DNA from: an uncultured Bacteroidota bacterium
Lineage (GTDB): Bacteria; Bacteroidota; Bacteroidia; Flavobacteriales; Flavobacteriaceae
Length of the DNA: 64,000 nt
Direction of reading: 5' to 3'
Assembly (NCBI GenBank): GCA_902515565.1
Contig: CABXVR010000002.1
Location: 39,278 to 103,277, forward strand
Shown here: positions 16,591 to 26,524 of the stretch, piece after piece
Layout of the letters: the number at the start of each line of letters is the position of its first letter
Numbering within the stretch: the first letter of the stretch is position 1
Translations under genes and position numbers: made by a program
Notes under the pieces: generated by a model
What the model was told of the DNA's origin: nothing
What the model saw: only the letters and a program-made list of their open reading frames with translations
Database searches by the model: none

Positions 16591-17382
16591 TCAAAAAGAT
16601 ACTTCCACGACAAAACCTTCATGAGACCTAACATTAAAAACTTTGTTTTCTTCAAAAATTAAGTATTGACCTTTAATTCCTTTCAAAGTTCCTTTTATCT
16701 CATTTGTTTTTATAAGTTTTTGAGTGAGTGGTTTAATTGGATATTCTTTTACTGGGAAATTAATATCTGTTGGGCTATTACTTTGAATATAATATTCAAG
16801 AGCTTCATTTGGGATATGTTTTTTAATATCTTCTTTACAGGATATTAAATCAAGCTCATTAGATTCATTAGTTAACATTTTTCTCCAATTGGTCTTATCG
16901 CTTATAAACTCTTTTATGGCAACTTCTGTTATCCCAGCTAAATATCTATTTGGAACCTCGACTAGTTCAACTGCTTGATGAGCTCCCTGATCAATCCACC
17001 TAAATGGAACTTGAGTCTTCCTAGTTACACCAACTTTAATTTGACCTGTATTAGCTAAGTAAACAATATGTGGTTGGAGTTGAACACTTTTTTCATAATC
17101 TAGATCTCTATCTTCAATATTTAAATGGGCTTTACTTAGTTCTGGTTTAATTATCCAATCTCCAGCCTGGGGTTGTTCAAAGAAACAGTTTTTACAATAT
17201 CCTTGTCTAAAGATTTCTTTTTCTCTTTCACAACTTAAACAAAAATAATGTAGGAACTTTATTGAAACTTCTTTTTCTAGTAGATCATTAAGGCAAATGA
17301 AATCATCATCAAATTCCATATAATATTTTATAGGACTTTTAAACTCACTCTGCATTTTTCTGATAACACCTTGAAATTTCAT
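16591..17382 (-). CDS. DUF2797 protein with zinc knuckle and GIY-YIG-like core
   Basis: Conserved protein of unknown function. An N-terminal strand region is followed by a four-Cys cluster (Cys48, Cys51, Cys63, Cys66), which looks like a zinc ribbon. The central block PHIVYLANTGQIKVGVTR (105-121) followed by RWIDQGA (128-134) resembles the first strands and catalytic Arg region of GIY-YIG/T5orf172 nucleases. The 263-residue length and order fit DUF2797. It is transcribed on its own, divergently from the GH3 gene. Nucleic-acid binding is likely; cleavage is only a guess. Confidence 0.8.
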   Translation of the reverse strand: MKFQGVIRKMQSEFKSPIKYYMEFDDDFICLNDLLEKEVSIKFLHYFCLSCEREKEIFRQGYCKNCFFEQPQAGDWIIKPELSKAHLNIEDRDLDYEKSVQLQPHIVYLANTGQIKVGVTRKTQVPFRWIDQGAHQAVELVEVPNRYLAGITEVAIKEFISDKTNWRKMLTNESNELDLISCKEDIKKHIPNEALEYYIQSNSPTDINFPVKEYPIKPLTQKLIKTNEIKGTLKGIKGQYLIFEENKVFNVRSHEGFVVEVSF

Positions 17383-17424
17383 GAAAATATTACTAATTTT
17401 AGTATTCTATAAATATATGAAAAA

Positions 17425-18933
17425 ATGGTAAATCCTTTTATTAATACAGTAACCTCTTGGTTTCTAAAAAAACGGATTCATCAAATTGAATTGTTCATAA
17501 AATATCCGAACGAAGTTCAAAACGAATTACTTTTAAAACTACTAAATACAGCTAAAAATACTTCAATCGGAAAACTATTTGATTTTAATTCTATTAATAG
17601 TTACAAAGAGTTTAGCGAAAGAGTTCCTGTTACAACTTATGAAGAAATTTCAGAAATTATTGAAAGATCTAGAAAAGGAGAAAAAAATATTTTTTGGAAC
17701 ACAGAAATTAAATGGTTCGCTAAATCTAGTGGAACTACAAATTCTAAAAGTAAATTTATTCCTATCAGTCAAGAATCTTTAGACTATTGTCATTATGCTG
17801 CAAATAAAGATTTACTATGTCTGTATCTATCAAATAATGAAAACTCAAAATTGTTTGAAGGAAAAAATCTTCGATTAGGCGGAAGCAAATCAACCTATTC
17901 TGAAAATGGTAGCATATATGGTGACCTCTCTGCAATTTTAATTGAAAATATGCCAATCTGGGCAGATTTTAGTAGTACCCCGGGAAAAAACGTTGCATTA
18001 ATGAGTGATTGGGAATATAAAATGGACGCCATAATTAATGAAACAGTAATGGAAAATGTTACAAGTTTAGCAGGAGTTCCGTCATGGATGCTAACACTAC
18101 TAAATAGAACATTAGAGGTTACAAAAAAAAGTTCTATTAACGAAATTTGGCCAAACTTAGAAGTCTATTTTCACGGTGGCGTTAGTTTTAACCCATACTT
18201 AAATCAATATAACTCTATACTCAAGTCTGATAAAGTAAAATATTACGAAATTTATAATGCATCAGAGGGGTTTTTTGCAGTACAAGACTCTAACGATTCA
18301 AAAGATCTTTTATTGATGTTAGATTATGGAATATATTATGAATTTATTCCAATGGATGATAACCAAAAAGAAACAATTATTAATCTGTCTCAAGTAGAGC
18401 TAAACAAAAACTATGCAATTGTTATTACTACTAACGCAGGTCTTTGGAGATATAAAATTGGTGATACAATTCGATTTAAATCATTAAACCCATATAGAAT
18501 AGTAGTAACAGGAAGAACAAAACATTTTATAAATGTATTTGGTGAAGAAGTTATTATTGAAAACAGTGACAATGCAATTAAAAATTTATGTAAAAAAAAG
18601 AATTTAGAAGTTGTTGAATACACAGTAGCTCCTGTGTTTATGGACGGAAAGAATAAAGGAAGACATCAATGGTTAATTGAGTTCAAAAAACCTCCATCTA
18701 AAATGCAAGAGATATCAAGCCTAATTGACGAACTCTTAAAATCTGAAAACTCAGATTACGAAGCAAAGAGGTATAATAATATTTCTTTAGACAAACCAGA
18801 AATTATCATTGGCAAAAAAGGAGTATTTTACAGGTGGATGAAAAAAAGAAATAAGTTAGGAGGTCAAAATAAAATTCCAAGACTATCTAACTCTAGGGAA
18901 TATATTGAGGAGTTATTAAAACTCAATATTTAA
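17425..18933 (+). CDS. GH3-family acyl-adenylate/acyl-amido synthetase
   Basis: Member of the GH3 fold, best known from plant auxin-amino acid conjugation and common in Bacteroidota. The ATP-binding loop is the [15 protein letters not shown] segment near residues 100-114, followed by the [12 protein letters not shown] block that corresponds to the adenylate-forming motif, and the [13 protein letters not shown] block near 335-347. At 502 residues it is full length. It probably activates a carboxylic acid with ATP and may transfer it to an amine; the bacterial substrate is unknown. Its last four bases overlap the end of the convergent clpX gene. Confidence 0.88.
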   Translation: MVNPFINTVTSWFLKKRIHQIELFIKYPNEVQNELLLKLLNTAKNTSIGKLFDFNSINSYKEFSERVPVTTYEEISEIIERSRKGEKNIFWNTEIKWFAKSSGTTNSKSKFIPISQESLDYCHYAANKDLLCLYLSNNENSKLFEGKNLRLGGSKSTYSENGSIYGDLSAILIENMPIWADFSSTPGKNVALMSDWEYKMDAIINETVMENVTSLAGVPSWMLTLLNRTLEVTKKSSINEIWPNLEVYFHGGVSFNPYLNQYNSILKSDKVKYYEIYNASEGFFAVQDSNDSKDLLLMLDYGIYYEFIPMDDNQKETIINLSQVELNKNYAIVITTNAGLWRYKIGDTIRFKSLNPYRIVVTGRTKHFINVFGEEVIIENSDNAIKNLCKKKNLEVVEYTVAPVFMDGKNKGRHQWLIEFKKPPSKMQEISSLIDELLKSENSDYEAKRYNNISLDKPEIIIGKKGVFYRWMKKRNKLGGQNKIPRLSNSREYIEELLKLNI

Positions 18934-20156
18934 GATGCTGCTTTTAATTTTTTTAAGCTAATTCTAGATAATTGCTTTTCTGCATATGATTTAGTCACAA
19001 CTAATTTCTTGCTAGCCCCGCCCGGCATACTAAACATAGCGTCATTTAAAATTTCTTCACACAATGATCTTAAACCTCTAGCTCCTAAATTATAGTCTAT
19101 AGCTTTTTCAACAATATAATCTAATGCTGGTTCTCTAAACTGAAGATCGATATCATCCATTTTAAATAATTTTACGAATTGCTTAATTATTGCATTTTTT
19201 GGAGTAGTTAGAATAGCTCTAAGAGCATTTTTATCTAACGGATTCATATAAGTTACTACTGGTAATCTTCCAATTATTTCAGGGATTAATCCGAAATCTT
19301 TTAAGTCTTTTGGATTAATATACTGCAGTAAGTTTTCTTTCAAAATAACTTCCTCTTTTGAAGATTTATAACCGATAGCAGCCATGTTTAATCTTTTTGA
19401 AATAAATCTCTCTATTCCAGAGAACGCACCGCCAGCAATAAATAAAATATTTTCAGTATTTACCTCAATAAATTTTTGATCTGGGTGTTTTCTTCCTCCT
19501 TTAGGAGGGACATTTACTATAGTTCCTTCTAATAATTTAAGTAAAGCTTGTTGAACCCCTTCACCAGAAACATCTCTTGTAATAGATGGATTATCACTTT
19601 TTCTTGCAATCTTATCAATTTCATCAATAAAAACTATTCCTCTTTCTGCTTTTTCTAAATTGTAATCTGCAGCTTGTAATAATCTTGTTAAAATACTTTC
19701 AACATCTTCACCTACATATCCTGCCTCTGTTAAAACAGTTGCATCTACAATTGCCAATGGAACATCTAACATTTTTGCAATACTTTTTGCAATCAAAGTT
19801 TTGCCAGTTCCTGTTTGACCAACCATTATTATATTACTCTTTTGAATTTCAACATCATCATCAATTTGCTGATTTAATCTTTTGTAGTGGTTATATACTG
19901 AAACAGAGAGGATTTTTTTGGTAAAATCTTGACCAATTACATATTCATCTAGAAAGTTTTTAATTTCTTGGGGTTTGAGAAGTTTTTTTTGAGAAACCTC
20001 AGGGTTATTTAAATCTGATTTAGCCTCTTGAATAACAATCCCATTAGCTTGCTCGATACATTGATCACATATATGTGCATCAATTCCAGCAATTAACAGT
20101 TCAGTTTCTGCTTTTTTCTTTCCACAAAAAGAACATTGTAATTCAGATTTGCTCAT
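18930..20156 (-). CDS. clpX: ATP-dependent unfoldase ClpX
   Basis: AAA+ ring unfoldase that feeds substrates to ClpP. The N-terminal zinc-binding domain has Cys8, Cys11, Cys30 and Cys33. Walker A GQTGTGKT (113-120) and Walker B IVFIDEID (174-181) are intact, and the C-terminal sensor region GARGLRS is present. The 408-residue length is normal. It follows clpP by 12 bp in the classic tig-clpP-clpX order, so all three are probably read from the promoter before tig. There is no terminator between its end and the convergent GH3 gene. Confidence 0.98.
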   Translation of the reverse strand: MSKSELQCSFCGKKKAETELLIAGIDAHICDQCIEQANGIVIQEAKSDLNNPEVSQKKLLKPQEIKNFLDEYVIGQDFTKKILSVSVYNHYKRLNQQIDDDVEIQKSNIIMVGQTGTGKTLIAKSIAKMLDVPLAIVDATVLTEAGYVGEDVESILTRLLQAADYNLEKAERGIVFIDEIDKIARKSDNPSITRDVSGEGVQQALLKLLEGTIVNVPPKGGRKHPDQKFIEVNTENILFIAGGAFSGIERFISKRLNMAAIGYKSSKEEVILKENLLQYINPKDLKDFGLIPEIIGRLPVVTYMNPLDKNALRAILTTPKNAIIKQFVKLFKMDDIDLQFREPALDYIVEKAIDYNLGARGLRSLCEEILNDAMFSMPGGASKKLVVTKSYAEKQLSRISLKKLKAAS

Positions 20157-20168
20157 AGATAAATAAAT

Positions 20169-20843
20169 TTAAGATCTAGTAAGAATTTCATCAATCATAC
20201 CGTATTCTAACGCTTTATCCGCTTTCATCCAGTAATCTCTATCACTATCTTTATAAACCTTGTCATATTTTTGACCAGAATGCTTACTAATAATTTTATA
20301 TAATTCCTCTTTAAGAATTAATATTTCTCTTGCGGTTATTTCAATATCACTGGCTTGACCTTGAGCACCACCCAAAGGTTGGTGAATCATGACTCTGGAG
20401 TGTGTTAATCCACTTCTTTTACCTTTCTCGCCTGCACACAATAAAACAGCCCCCATTGATGCTGCCATTCCTGTACAAATAGTTGCTACATCAGGTTTTA
20501 TTAATTGCATTGTATCATATATACCAAGACCAGCGTAAACACTACCACCTGGAGAGTTTATATAAATTTGAATATCCTTTGAAGAATCCGTACTCTCTAA
20601 AAATAAAAGCTGTGCTTGAATTATGTTAGCTACTTGATCATTTATTGCAGTTCCCATGAAAATTATTCTATCCATCATAAGTCTTGAAAAGACATCAAAA
20701 ATAGCAATATTCATTTGTCGTTCTTCAATAATGTTAGGGGTTAAAGAACTAGGATACATACTACTGATAATTTTGTTGTAATAAGTACTATTAATACCTT
20801 GGTCTTTTATAGCAAACTTTTCAAACTCTTTAGAATAATCCAT
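20169..20843 (-). CDS. clpP: ATP-dependent Clp protease proteolytic subunit
   Basis: Serine peptidase of the ClpXP complex. The catalytic triad is readable: Ser129 in GMAASMGA, His154 in VMIHQP and Asp203 in the DRDYWM block. The oxyanion strand SPGGSVYAG is at 98-106. The 224 residues include an N-terminal extension of about 35 residues that would be removed as a propeptide. The gene lies 39 bp after tig and 12 bp before clpX. Confidence 0.98.
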   Translation of the reverse strand: MDYSKEFEKFAIKDQGINSTYYNKIISSMYPSSLTPNIIEERQMNIAIFDVFSRLMMDRIIFMGTAINDQVANIIQAQLLFLESTDSSKDIQIYINSPGGSVYAGLGIYDTMQLIKPDVATICTGMAASMGAVLLCAGEKGKRSGLTHSRVMIHQPLGGAQGQASDIEITAREILILKEELYKIISKHSGQKYDKVYKDSDRDYWMKADKALEYGMIDEILTRS

Positions 20844-20882
20844 ACGATTTAATAATTTATTTAAATATACTGATTTTAAAAA

Positions 20883-22208
20883 TTAGGCACCATAAACTTC
20901 TTTAACGAATTTTTCGTAAGAAAGTTTCTTCGCTTTTAAATTTACATTTTCTTTGAAAAAAGATAATATTTTTTGACTAGTTAATTGCTCAGATATTCTC
21001 TTTACTTCATCTTGATTAGAAAGAACTCTAGTTACAATATCTTCCAATTCTTTATCTCCAGGATTAGTTTGCCCATACTGTAGCATTTGATTGGTGATCA
21101 TTTCTTTAGTGTAAGATTTGATCTCATCCATATTAACTTGAAGTTTGTTTTCGGTAATAATTTTTCCTTCAATTAACTGATATCTCATACTTTTTTCAGA
21201 CTTTTCATATTCTGCTTTAGCTTCTTCAAGAGTAAGATCTTTTTCTCCTGCTGTTTGCATCCATTTATGCAAGAAATCTGAGGGTAAAACAAATTTAGTG
21301 TTATCTAAAAGATACTCGGTAACATCATTTAACAACTTTTGATCAGACTGCTGTACAAATTGTTTTTCTGCATCTTCAGCGATTTTTTTCTTCAACTCAG
21401 TAGCAGTTTTCACAATACCTTTGCCAAAAAGTTTATCAAATAATTCAACATCTAAATCTGCTGGTTCTCTAAAATTTATTTCTTCAATGGAAAGCTCAAG
21501 TTCAATTTTTAAATTTTCCGCTTTTTCTGTTGAAATTTTTAATGCACTAACCAAATCTGCCTGATTCACAAACAAATTATTAGTTTTGATTGTGATTTTA
21601 TCACCAACCTTAAGTCCAGTGATGGCTTTAGCAGTAGATTTACTTTTAATTTTGTCCAATTTAAAAGTAAACTTGTTGTTGATTTCTTCATCTTCATTAA
21701 CAAACAATGCAGTAATCTCATCTGATTTAGAAATCTCTTTTTTGCTAATTAATTTTCCATATTGATTTTGAATATTAGCAATTTGGTCATTAATCATTTT
21801 GTCATCAGCAGTAATTGTGTAGCTAGTTACTGGTTTCTTAAATTTTAGATTAACATCAAAAACTGGAGTTAAACCAACCTCAAAATCAAAATTAAGTTCT
21901 CCAGAATTCCAATCAATATCATCATTAGATACTGGAAGTGGACTACCTAAAATATCAAGTTTTTCTGTAACTAAATACTTTCTTAATTCTTCTTGGATAA
22001 TTTTATTTACCTCATCAACAATAACTGCTTTTCCATATTGTTTTTTAACCAATCCAAGGGGAATATGTCCTTTTCTAAAGCCTGGCATATTTGCTGTTTT
22101 AGAATAATTAACTAATATCTCATTTACTTTTTCAGAATAATCCTTTTCAATTAATTGGACACTAATTAAGGAATGTTGTTTACCTAGACTTTTTTTAGAA
22201 ATTTTCAT
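20883..22208 (-). CDS. tig: trigger factor chaperone
   Basis: Ribosome-bound folding chaperone. The ribosome-docking signature GFRKGHIP is at 43-50. The middle part corresponds to the FKBP-like region but is diverged, as in other Bacteroidota, and a long helical C-terminal arm domain follows (from about 265). The 441-residue length is standard. First gene of the tig-clpP-clpX operon, with a good promoter immediately upstream and a very short leader. Confidence 0.95.
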   Translation of the reverse strand: MKISKKSLGKQHSLISVQLIEKDYSEKVNEILVNYSKTANMPGFRKGHIPLGLVKKQYGKAVIVDEVNKIIQEELRKYLVTEKLDILGSPLPVSNDDIDWNSGELNFDFEVGLTPVFDVNLKFKKPVTSYTITADDKMINDQIANIQNQYGKLISKKEISKSDEITALFVNEDEEINNKFTFKLDKIKSKSTAKAITGLKVGDKITIKTNNLFVNQADLVSALKISTEKAENLKIELELSIEEINFREPADLDVELFDKLFGKGIVKTATELKKKIAEDAEKQFVQQSDQKLLNDVTEYLLDNTKFVLPSDFLHKWMQTAGEKDLTLEEAKAEYEKSEKSMRYQLIEGKIITENKLQVNMDEIKSYTKEMITNQMLQYGQTNPGDKELEDIVTRVLSNQDEVKRISEQLTSQKILSFFKENVNLKAKKLSYEKFVKEVYGA

Positions 22209-22231
22209 TTTTTGCTTTAAAAATTGGGTCG

Positions 22232-22262
22232 CAAAAATACAATAAATTTTAGATTAGGGCAA
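22232..22262 (-). promoter_or_regulatory. promoter of tig-clpP-clpX
   Basis: On the minus strand TTG, a 20-bp spacer and TATTTTTG match the Bacteroidota consensus. The predicted start site near 22226 leaves a leader of about 18 bases before the tig ATG. The neighbouring gene lies 16 bp beyond the -33 element, so the promoter fills the gap. Confidence 0.7.
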
Positions 22263-22278
22263 GACTATAATTACAGAT

Positions 22279-23055
22279 TTAATTTTTTAAAATTTGAAGT
22301 AATTTCATGTTAAAGTATTCAGGGTTTTCTGCGTGTACCCAATGTCCTGAATTTGGGATTGAAATAATTTGTGAATTCGGAAATCTATCTTTGATTAAAA
22401 TAACATCGTTTTCATTTATATAAGCTGATTTTTCACCTTTAAGAAAAATTGTATCAATCAAGATTTTATCCTCAATTATTAACTTTTCCATTAATACTAT
22501 TAAATTTTGATGAAGAACATTGATATTAGCTTTAAAGAAAAATTTGTTATTACTGTCCCTCCCAATATTTTTTAAAAGAAAAAACACTAAAGATTCTTCC
22601 TTAACATTTTTTGTAAGCTCGACTTCTATCTCTTTTCTTGAACTACAATTACCTAAATTTAGTGATTGAAGTGCCTGAAATAAATAATTGAATTTAGGTT
22701 CATATTTTTTAGGGGCTATATCAACAATTATTAATTTATGTAAATATTCGGCGTGAGTCATACTAAAATTAATAGCAGTTTTACCACCCATTGAATGCCC
22801 TACAAGAAAACACTTTTCAATTGAATTGTGTTTTAAATAATTATGTAAATCATCAACCATTAAATCATAGTTAATTTTTTCTGAATGAAAACTTTTTCCA
22901 TGATTTCTTTGGTCAATTAAATGAACGCAAAAGCTTTTATCATTTGATAATTTATTGGCAACTGACTTCCAATTATCACCCATTCCTAATAATCCATGAA
23001 GAATAATAATATGATTATTCCCTGATCCAATTATTTTTGAATGAAGAATTTTCAT
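22279..23055 (-). CDS. alpha/beta-fold hydrolase, YbfF-like
   Basis: Cytoplasmic esterase-type alpha/beta hydrolase. The oxyanion HGLLGMGDNW segment (20-29), the nucleophile Ser88 in GHSMG and the catalytic His238 in NSGHWVHAENP are all present; the DQRNHG strand at 48-53 is typical of the YbfF/acyl-CoA esterase branch. At 258 residues it is a normal single-domain enzyme. Its start overlaps the end of pdxJ by four bases, a coupled arrangement seen, to my knowledge, in several Flavobacteriia. Substrate unknown. Confidence 0.88.
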   Translation of the reverse strand: MKILHSKIIGSGNNHIIILHGLLGMGDNWKSVANKLSNDKSFCVHLIDQRNHGKSFHSEKINYDLMVDDLHNYLKHNSIEKCFLVGHSMGGKTAINFSMTHAEYLHKLIIVDIAPKKYEPKFNYLFQALQSLNLGNCSSRKEIEVELTKNVKEESLVFFLLKNIGRDSNNKFFFKANINVLHQNLIVLMEKLIIEDKILIDTIFLKGEKSAYINENDVILIKDRFPNSQIISIPNSGHWVHAENPEYFNMKLLQILKN

Positions 23056-23765
23056 GATAATTTTTGCAAATAAGATTTTATAACTGGCTCAAGTCCCATG
23101 ATCAAACTCTCAGTTATTAAAGCATGCCCTATTGAGACTTCAAGTAAATTATTAATTTTTTTCTTGAAAAATTCTATGTTCTTCAATGACAAATCATGAC
23201 CTGCATTAACTCCTATATTTAATTGATTTAACAGTTTAGCACAATTTACATATGGATCAATAGCGCTGTAATTTCCTTGTTCATAATTAGTTGCATAATC
23301 TTCAGTGTATAGTTCTATTCTATCTGTACCAATTTTATGTAAATTTTCGATGAATTTTAGTTCTGGGTTAAGAAATATTGATGTCCTTATGTTATTTCGT
23401 TTAAACTCTCCAACTACTTCAGCTAAAAAACTTTCATTTTTAATTGTATTCCATCCGGAAGAAGAAGTAATATCATTTACGCCATCTGGGACAAGGGTTA
23501 CTTGAGTTGGTTTAATTTCAAGAACCATTTTAATAAACTTTTCATTAGGATTTCCTTCAATATTAAACTCTGTATTGACAATTGGTGATAAATTATACAC
23601 ATCGGAATATCTTATATGTCTCTCGTCAGGCCTTGGATGCACTGTAATTCCTTGAGCGCCAAACATTTGAATTTTTTTTGCAAATTCTAATAAGTCAGGA
23701 TTGTTTCCTCCTCTAGCATTTCTTAATGTTGCTATTTTATTAATGTTAACACTTAATTTAGTCAT
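23052..23765 (-). CDS. pdxJ: pyridoxine 5'-phosphate synthase
   Basis: TIM-barrel enzyme that condenses deoxyxylulose 5-phosphate with 1-amino-acetone 3-phosphate in the DXP-dependent vitamin B6 route. The NINKIATLRNARGGNNPD opening, the TVHPRPDERHIRYSDV block (41-56) carrying catalytic and phosphate-binding residues, the AGHDLSLKN segment and the SIGHALITE phosphate loop identify it. The 237-residue length is standard. It is coupled to the downstream hydrolase and divergent from the ACT-like gene and nadK. Confidence 0.96.
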   Translation of the reverse strand: MTKLSVNINKIATLRNARGGNNPDLLEFAKKIQMFGAQGITVHPRPDERHIRYSDVYNLSPIVNTEFNIEGNPNEKFIKMVLEIKPTQVTLVPDGVNDITSSSGWNTIKNESFLAEVVGEFKRNNIRTSIFLNPELKFIENLHKIGTDRIELYTEDYATNYEQGNYSAIDPYVNCAKLLNQLNIGVNAGHDLSLKNIEFFKKKINNLLEVSIGHALITESLIMGLEPVIKSYLQKLS

Positions 23766-23838
23766 TTGTTAATTTTAATGTAAAAATACAAACTACTTTA
23801 AGTAAATTATGTAATTTGGTTTAAAATTTACAAGTAGT

Positions 23839-24147
23839 ATGGTCGTAGAAAATATTGTTGAAAACGAGGTAACAATTAAGGTTCTAAAAAACATTAATTC
23901 TTTTTCCTTTTCTGAAATTTGTCAAATATTAGAAGTCAATAATGTTAAAATATTTAGTGTTTCCATTTCTAATACAAATTTAGAATACATTAAAGCTATA
24001 GTAAAGATTTCTGCAAAAGACTTAGCGCCGGCACTTAGGCTACTAAGAGAGTTTGAATATGAAGTTCTGTCAAATCACGAAGAAGATGATTTTTTAAATG
24101 ATTTAAAAGACAGGTCAAAATATTTGGATAAATATTTAAACATTTAA
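23839..24147 (+). CDS. ACT-like domain protein, CBS domains absent
   Basis: In many Flavobacteriia the gene between pdxJ and nadK encodes a protein of about 220 residues with two CBS domains and a C-terminal ACT-like domain. Here only the ACT-like part remains: 102 residues running from FSFSEICQILEVNNVKIFSV to the characteristic end DLKDRSKYLDKYLNI. The ATG is only 73 bp from the divergent pdxJ start and that gap does not encode a CBS domain in any frame I can see, so this is a domain loss, not a missed start. It ends 5 bp before nadK and is surely cotranscribed. A regulatory role near NAD kinase is possible but unproven. Confidence 0.78.
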   Translation: MVVENIVENEVTIKVLKNINSFSFSEICQILEVNNVKIFSVSISNTNLEYIKAIVKISAKDLAPALRLLREFEYEVLSNHEEDDFLNDLKDRSKYLDKYLNI

Positions 24148-24152
24148 ATTAA

Positions 24153-25028
24153 ATGAAAGTAGCTATTCTTGGTAAAATTAATAAATCCGATCCAACAGAA
24201 TACATTACTAATTTGATAACATTATTAGAAAAAAGAAATGTTTCTGTTTTTATTGAATCTGAGTATTTCAATTCTATAAGTGGGTTTATTTCAAAATCTA
24301 TTAGTTCATTTAAAGACTTAGATAAATCTTTTGATTTACTTATTTCTATTGGTGGAGATGGAACAATTTTAAGAGCCATAACATTTGTGAAGGATTTATC
24401 CATACCAATTATAGGTGTCAACACTGGAAGATTGGGGTTTTTAGCTAAAATTCAAATTGACAATATTGAACAGGTTATTGAAGAGATTATTTCAGGAAAT
24501 TATTCTATTTCAGAAAGAACTTTAATTGAAGTTTCAACATCTGAGTCAAACAAACAGCTTTCAAAATTAAACTTTGCACTAAATGAAATAACCTTAAGTA
24601 GAAAAAATACTACTTCAATGATTTCAATTGATACAAAGCTAGACAATAAACACTTAAACTCTTACTGGGCAGATGGACTAATTATTTCTACCCCTACCGG
24701 ATCGACTGGATATTCATTAAGCTGTGGAGGACCAATTATAATGCCAGAGGCCGAAAATCTAGTTATTAATCCAATAGCTCCTCACAACTTAAATGCTAGA
24801 CCTTTGGTTATTCCTGATAGCACTGAAATTAAAATCAAAGTTAATGGAAGAGAAGATGAATTTTTAATATCCTTGGACTCAAGAATTACAACATTAAATA
24901 ATTCAAATGAAGTGATCATAAAAAAATCTCCGTTTAAAATTAAAATGATTGAACTAGAAAATGAAAGTTTTTTAATTACACTTAGGGAAAAATTAATGTG
25001 GGGAAAGGATAAAAGAAATCTACAATAA
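24153..25028 (+). CDS. nadK: NAD kinase
   Basis: Phosphorylates NAD to NADP. The kinase motif GGDG (67-70) in LISIGGDGTILRA, the NEITLSRK block and the TPTGSTGYSLSCGGPI nucleotide-binding segment are intact. The 291 residues match the family. It directly follows the ACT-like gene and is followed after 82 bp by the DUF6089-uppS-bamA set, an arrangement that recurs in this class. Confidence 0.97.
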   Translation: MKVAILGKINKSDPTEYITNLITLLEKRNVSVFIESEYFNSISGFISKSISSFKDLDKSFDLLISIGGDGTILRAITFVKDLSIPIIGVNTGRLGFLAKIQIDNIEQVIEEIISGNYSISERTLIEVSTSESNKQLSKLNFALNEITLSRKNTTSMISIDTKLDNKHLNSYWADGLIISTPTGSTGYSLSCGGPIIMPEAENLVINPIAPHNLNARPLVIPDSTEIKIKVNGREDEFLISLDSRITTLNNSNEVIIKKSPFKIKMIELENESFLITLREKLMWGKDKRNLQ

Positions 25029-25110
25029 ATTAAATTTTAAACAGTTATTTTTCTAATGACAGTTATATGCAAAAAATTGTATTAATTATATTTACGCGAT
25101 TATTACAGGA

Positions 25111-25782
25111 ATGAGATTAATTATTATTTTTCTTTTTACAATTCAATTTTCATACTGCCAAATCTACGAAGTGGGTATTGCTGTTGGTGGAAGTAATTTT
25201 ATTGGAGATGTTGGAAACACCTCATTTATAGCTCCAAATGAATTATTAAATGGAATAGTTTTAAAATGGAATAGGAGTCCTAGACATTCCTACAGATTAT
25301 CAATTTTGTCTTCTAAAATTAGTGCCGATGATTCAAGTTCTAAGGACCCTAGAAGAATAGAGAGAGACTTATTATTTGAAAATGATTTATTTGAAATTTC
25401 AGGGGGAATGGAATTCACTTTCTTTGATTTCAATTTACACGAAGCTGGATTAAAATACACTCCCTATATCTTCACAGGAATAGTGTACACTAAATTTGAT
25501 AAGTTAGGGTATCAAAATAATAATATTTCAAATCTTGGAGGCAGAACTAATTCCCTTGGAATACCATTTGTTTTAGGCTTTAAATACAGAGTATTAGAAC
25601 AATTAATTTTGTCTGCAGAAATTGGCTCAAGATATGTCTTTTCGGACAATATTGATGGAAGTTTATCCAATACAGAAAATTATACTAATTTTGGAAACAT
25701 TAATAACAAAGATTGGTATGTATTTTCATTAATTAATTTATCTTACACCTTCGGTAGAAAACCTTGTTATTGCAATTATTAA
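25111..25782 (+). CDS. DUF6089-family outer-membrane beta-barrel protein
   Basis: Exported protein of unknown function. Residues 1-16 form a signal peptide ending at SYCQ. The rest consists of alternating hydrophobic strands with aromatic ends (for example YTPYIFTGIVYTKF and the final LINLSYTFGRK), as in small outer-membrane barrels. The opening GVAVGGSNFIGDVG-like segment is the DUF6089 hallmark. It lies 3 bp before uppS and upstream of bamA, a conserved neighbourhood that suggests a role in the outer membrane. The fold is inferred, not shown. Confidence 0.82.
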   Translation: MRLIIIFLFTIQFSYCQIYEVGIAVGGSNFIGDVGNTSFIAPNELLNGIVLKWNRSPRHSYRLSILSSKISADDSSSKDPRRIERDLLFENDLFEISGGMEFTFFDFNLHEAGLKYTPYIFTGIVYTKFDKLGYQNNNISNLGGRTNSLGIPFVLGFKYRVLEQLILSAEIGSRYVFSDNIDGSLSNTENYTNFGNINNKDWYVFSLINLSYTFGRKPCYCNY

Positions 25783-25785
25783 ATA

Positions 25786-26514
25786 ATGCTAAAAGAAAAG
25801 ACAAATATTCCAAATCACATAGCCATAATTATGGATGGAAATGGTCGGTGGGCAAAGAATAAAGGATTAACCAGACATCAAGGTCACAAAGAAGGTAAAG
25901 AGTCTGCCAAAGAAATTGTTAAAACTTGTGCTAAACTTGGAGTAAAAAATTTAACCTTATTTGCATTTTCAACAGAAAATTGGAAAAGACCCAAAAAAGA
26001 GGTTGATTTACTTATGGATTTATTACACAACTCATTAATGTCTGAATTAAAGGAACTTAAAGATAATAACATCAGACTTACAACTATTGGAGACATCTCC
26101 AAAATTCCATTTATTGTAAGGAGATTTTTAAAGAAAGTTTGTGATGACACAAAAGATAATAATTTAATGACTTTAACGCTTGCTTTAAATTATGGATCCA
26201 GGGATGAAATTATAAATTCCGTGAAAAATATCGCCGTTAAAGTTAAAAATAACATAATTTCTATAGAAAAAATTGATGAATCGCTAATAAATCAGCATCT
26301 TTACACTCGAAAATTACCTGATGTTGATTTAATGATCAGAACGAGTGGTGAAAAAAGAATTAGTAATTTTTTATTGTGGCAATCTGCTTATGCAGAACTG
26401 CACTTTAGTGAAGAATTATGGCCTGATTTCAAAAGCGAGCATTTAATGGGCGCGATAACTGATTATCAAAACAGGGAGAGAAGGTTTGGAAAAACAAGTG
26501 AACAGCTTATTTAA
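25786..26514 (+). CDS. uppS: isoprenyl (undecaprenyl) diphosphate synthase
   Basis: cis-prenyltransferase that builds undecaprenyl diphosphate, the lipid carrier for peptidoglycan and surface polysaccharides. Catalytic Asp17 is in MDGNGRWAK (16-24), the FAFSTENWKRP block follows, and the C-terminal MIRTSGEKRISNFLLWQSAY plus the ELHF segment complete the IPP site. The 242-residue length is typical. Its end overlaps possible early starts of bamA, so the two are translationally close. Confidence 0.96.
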   Translation: MLKEKTNIPNHIAIIMDGNGRWAKNKGLTRHQGHKEGKESAKEIVKTCAKLGVKNLTLFAFSTENWKRPKKEVDLLMDLLHNSLMSELKELKDNNIRLTTIGDISKIPFIVRRFLKKVCDDTKDNNLMTLTLALNYGSRDEIINSVKNIAVKVKNNIISIEKIDESLINQHLYTRKLPDVDLMIRTSGEKRISNFLLWQSAYAELHFSEELWPDFKSEHLMGAITDYQNRERRFGKTSEQLI

Positions 26515-26524
26515 AACAAAAGTT

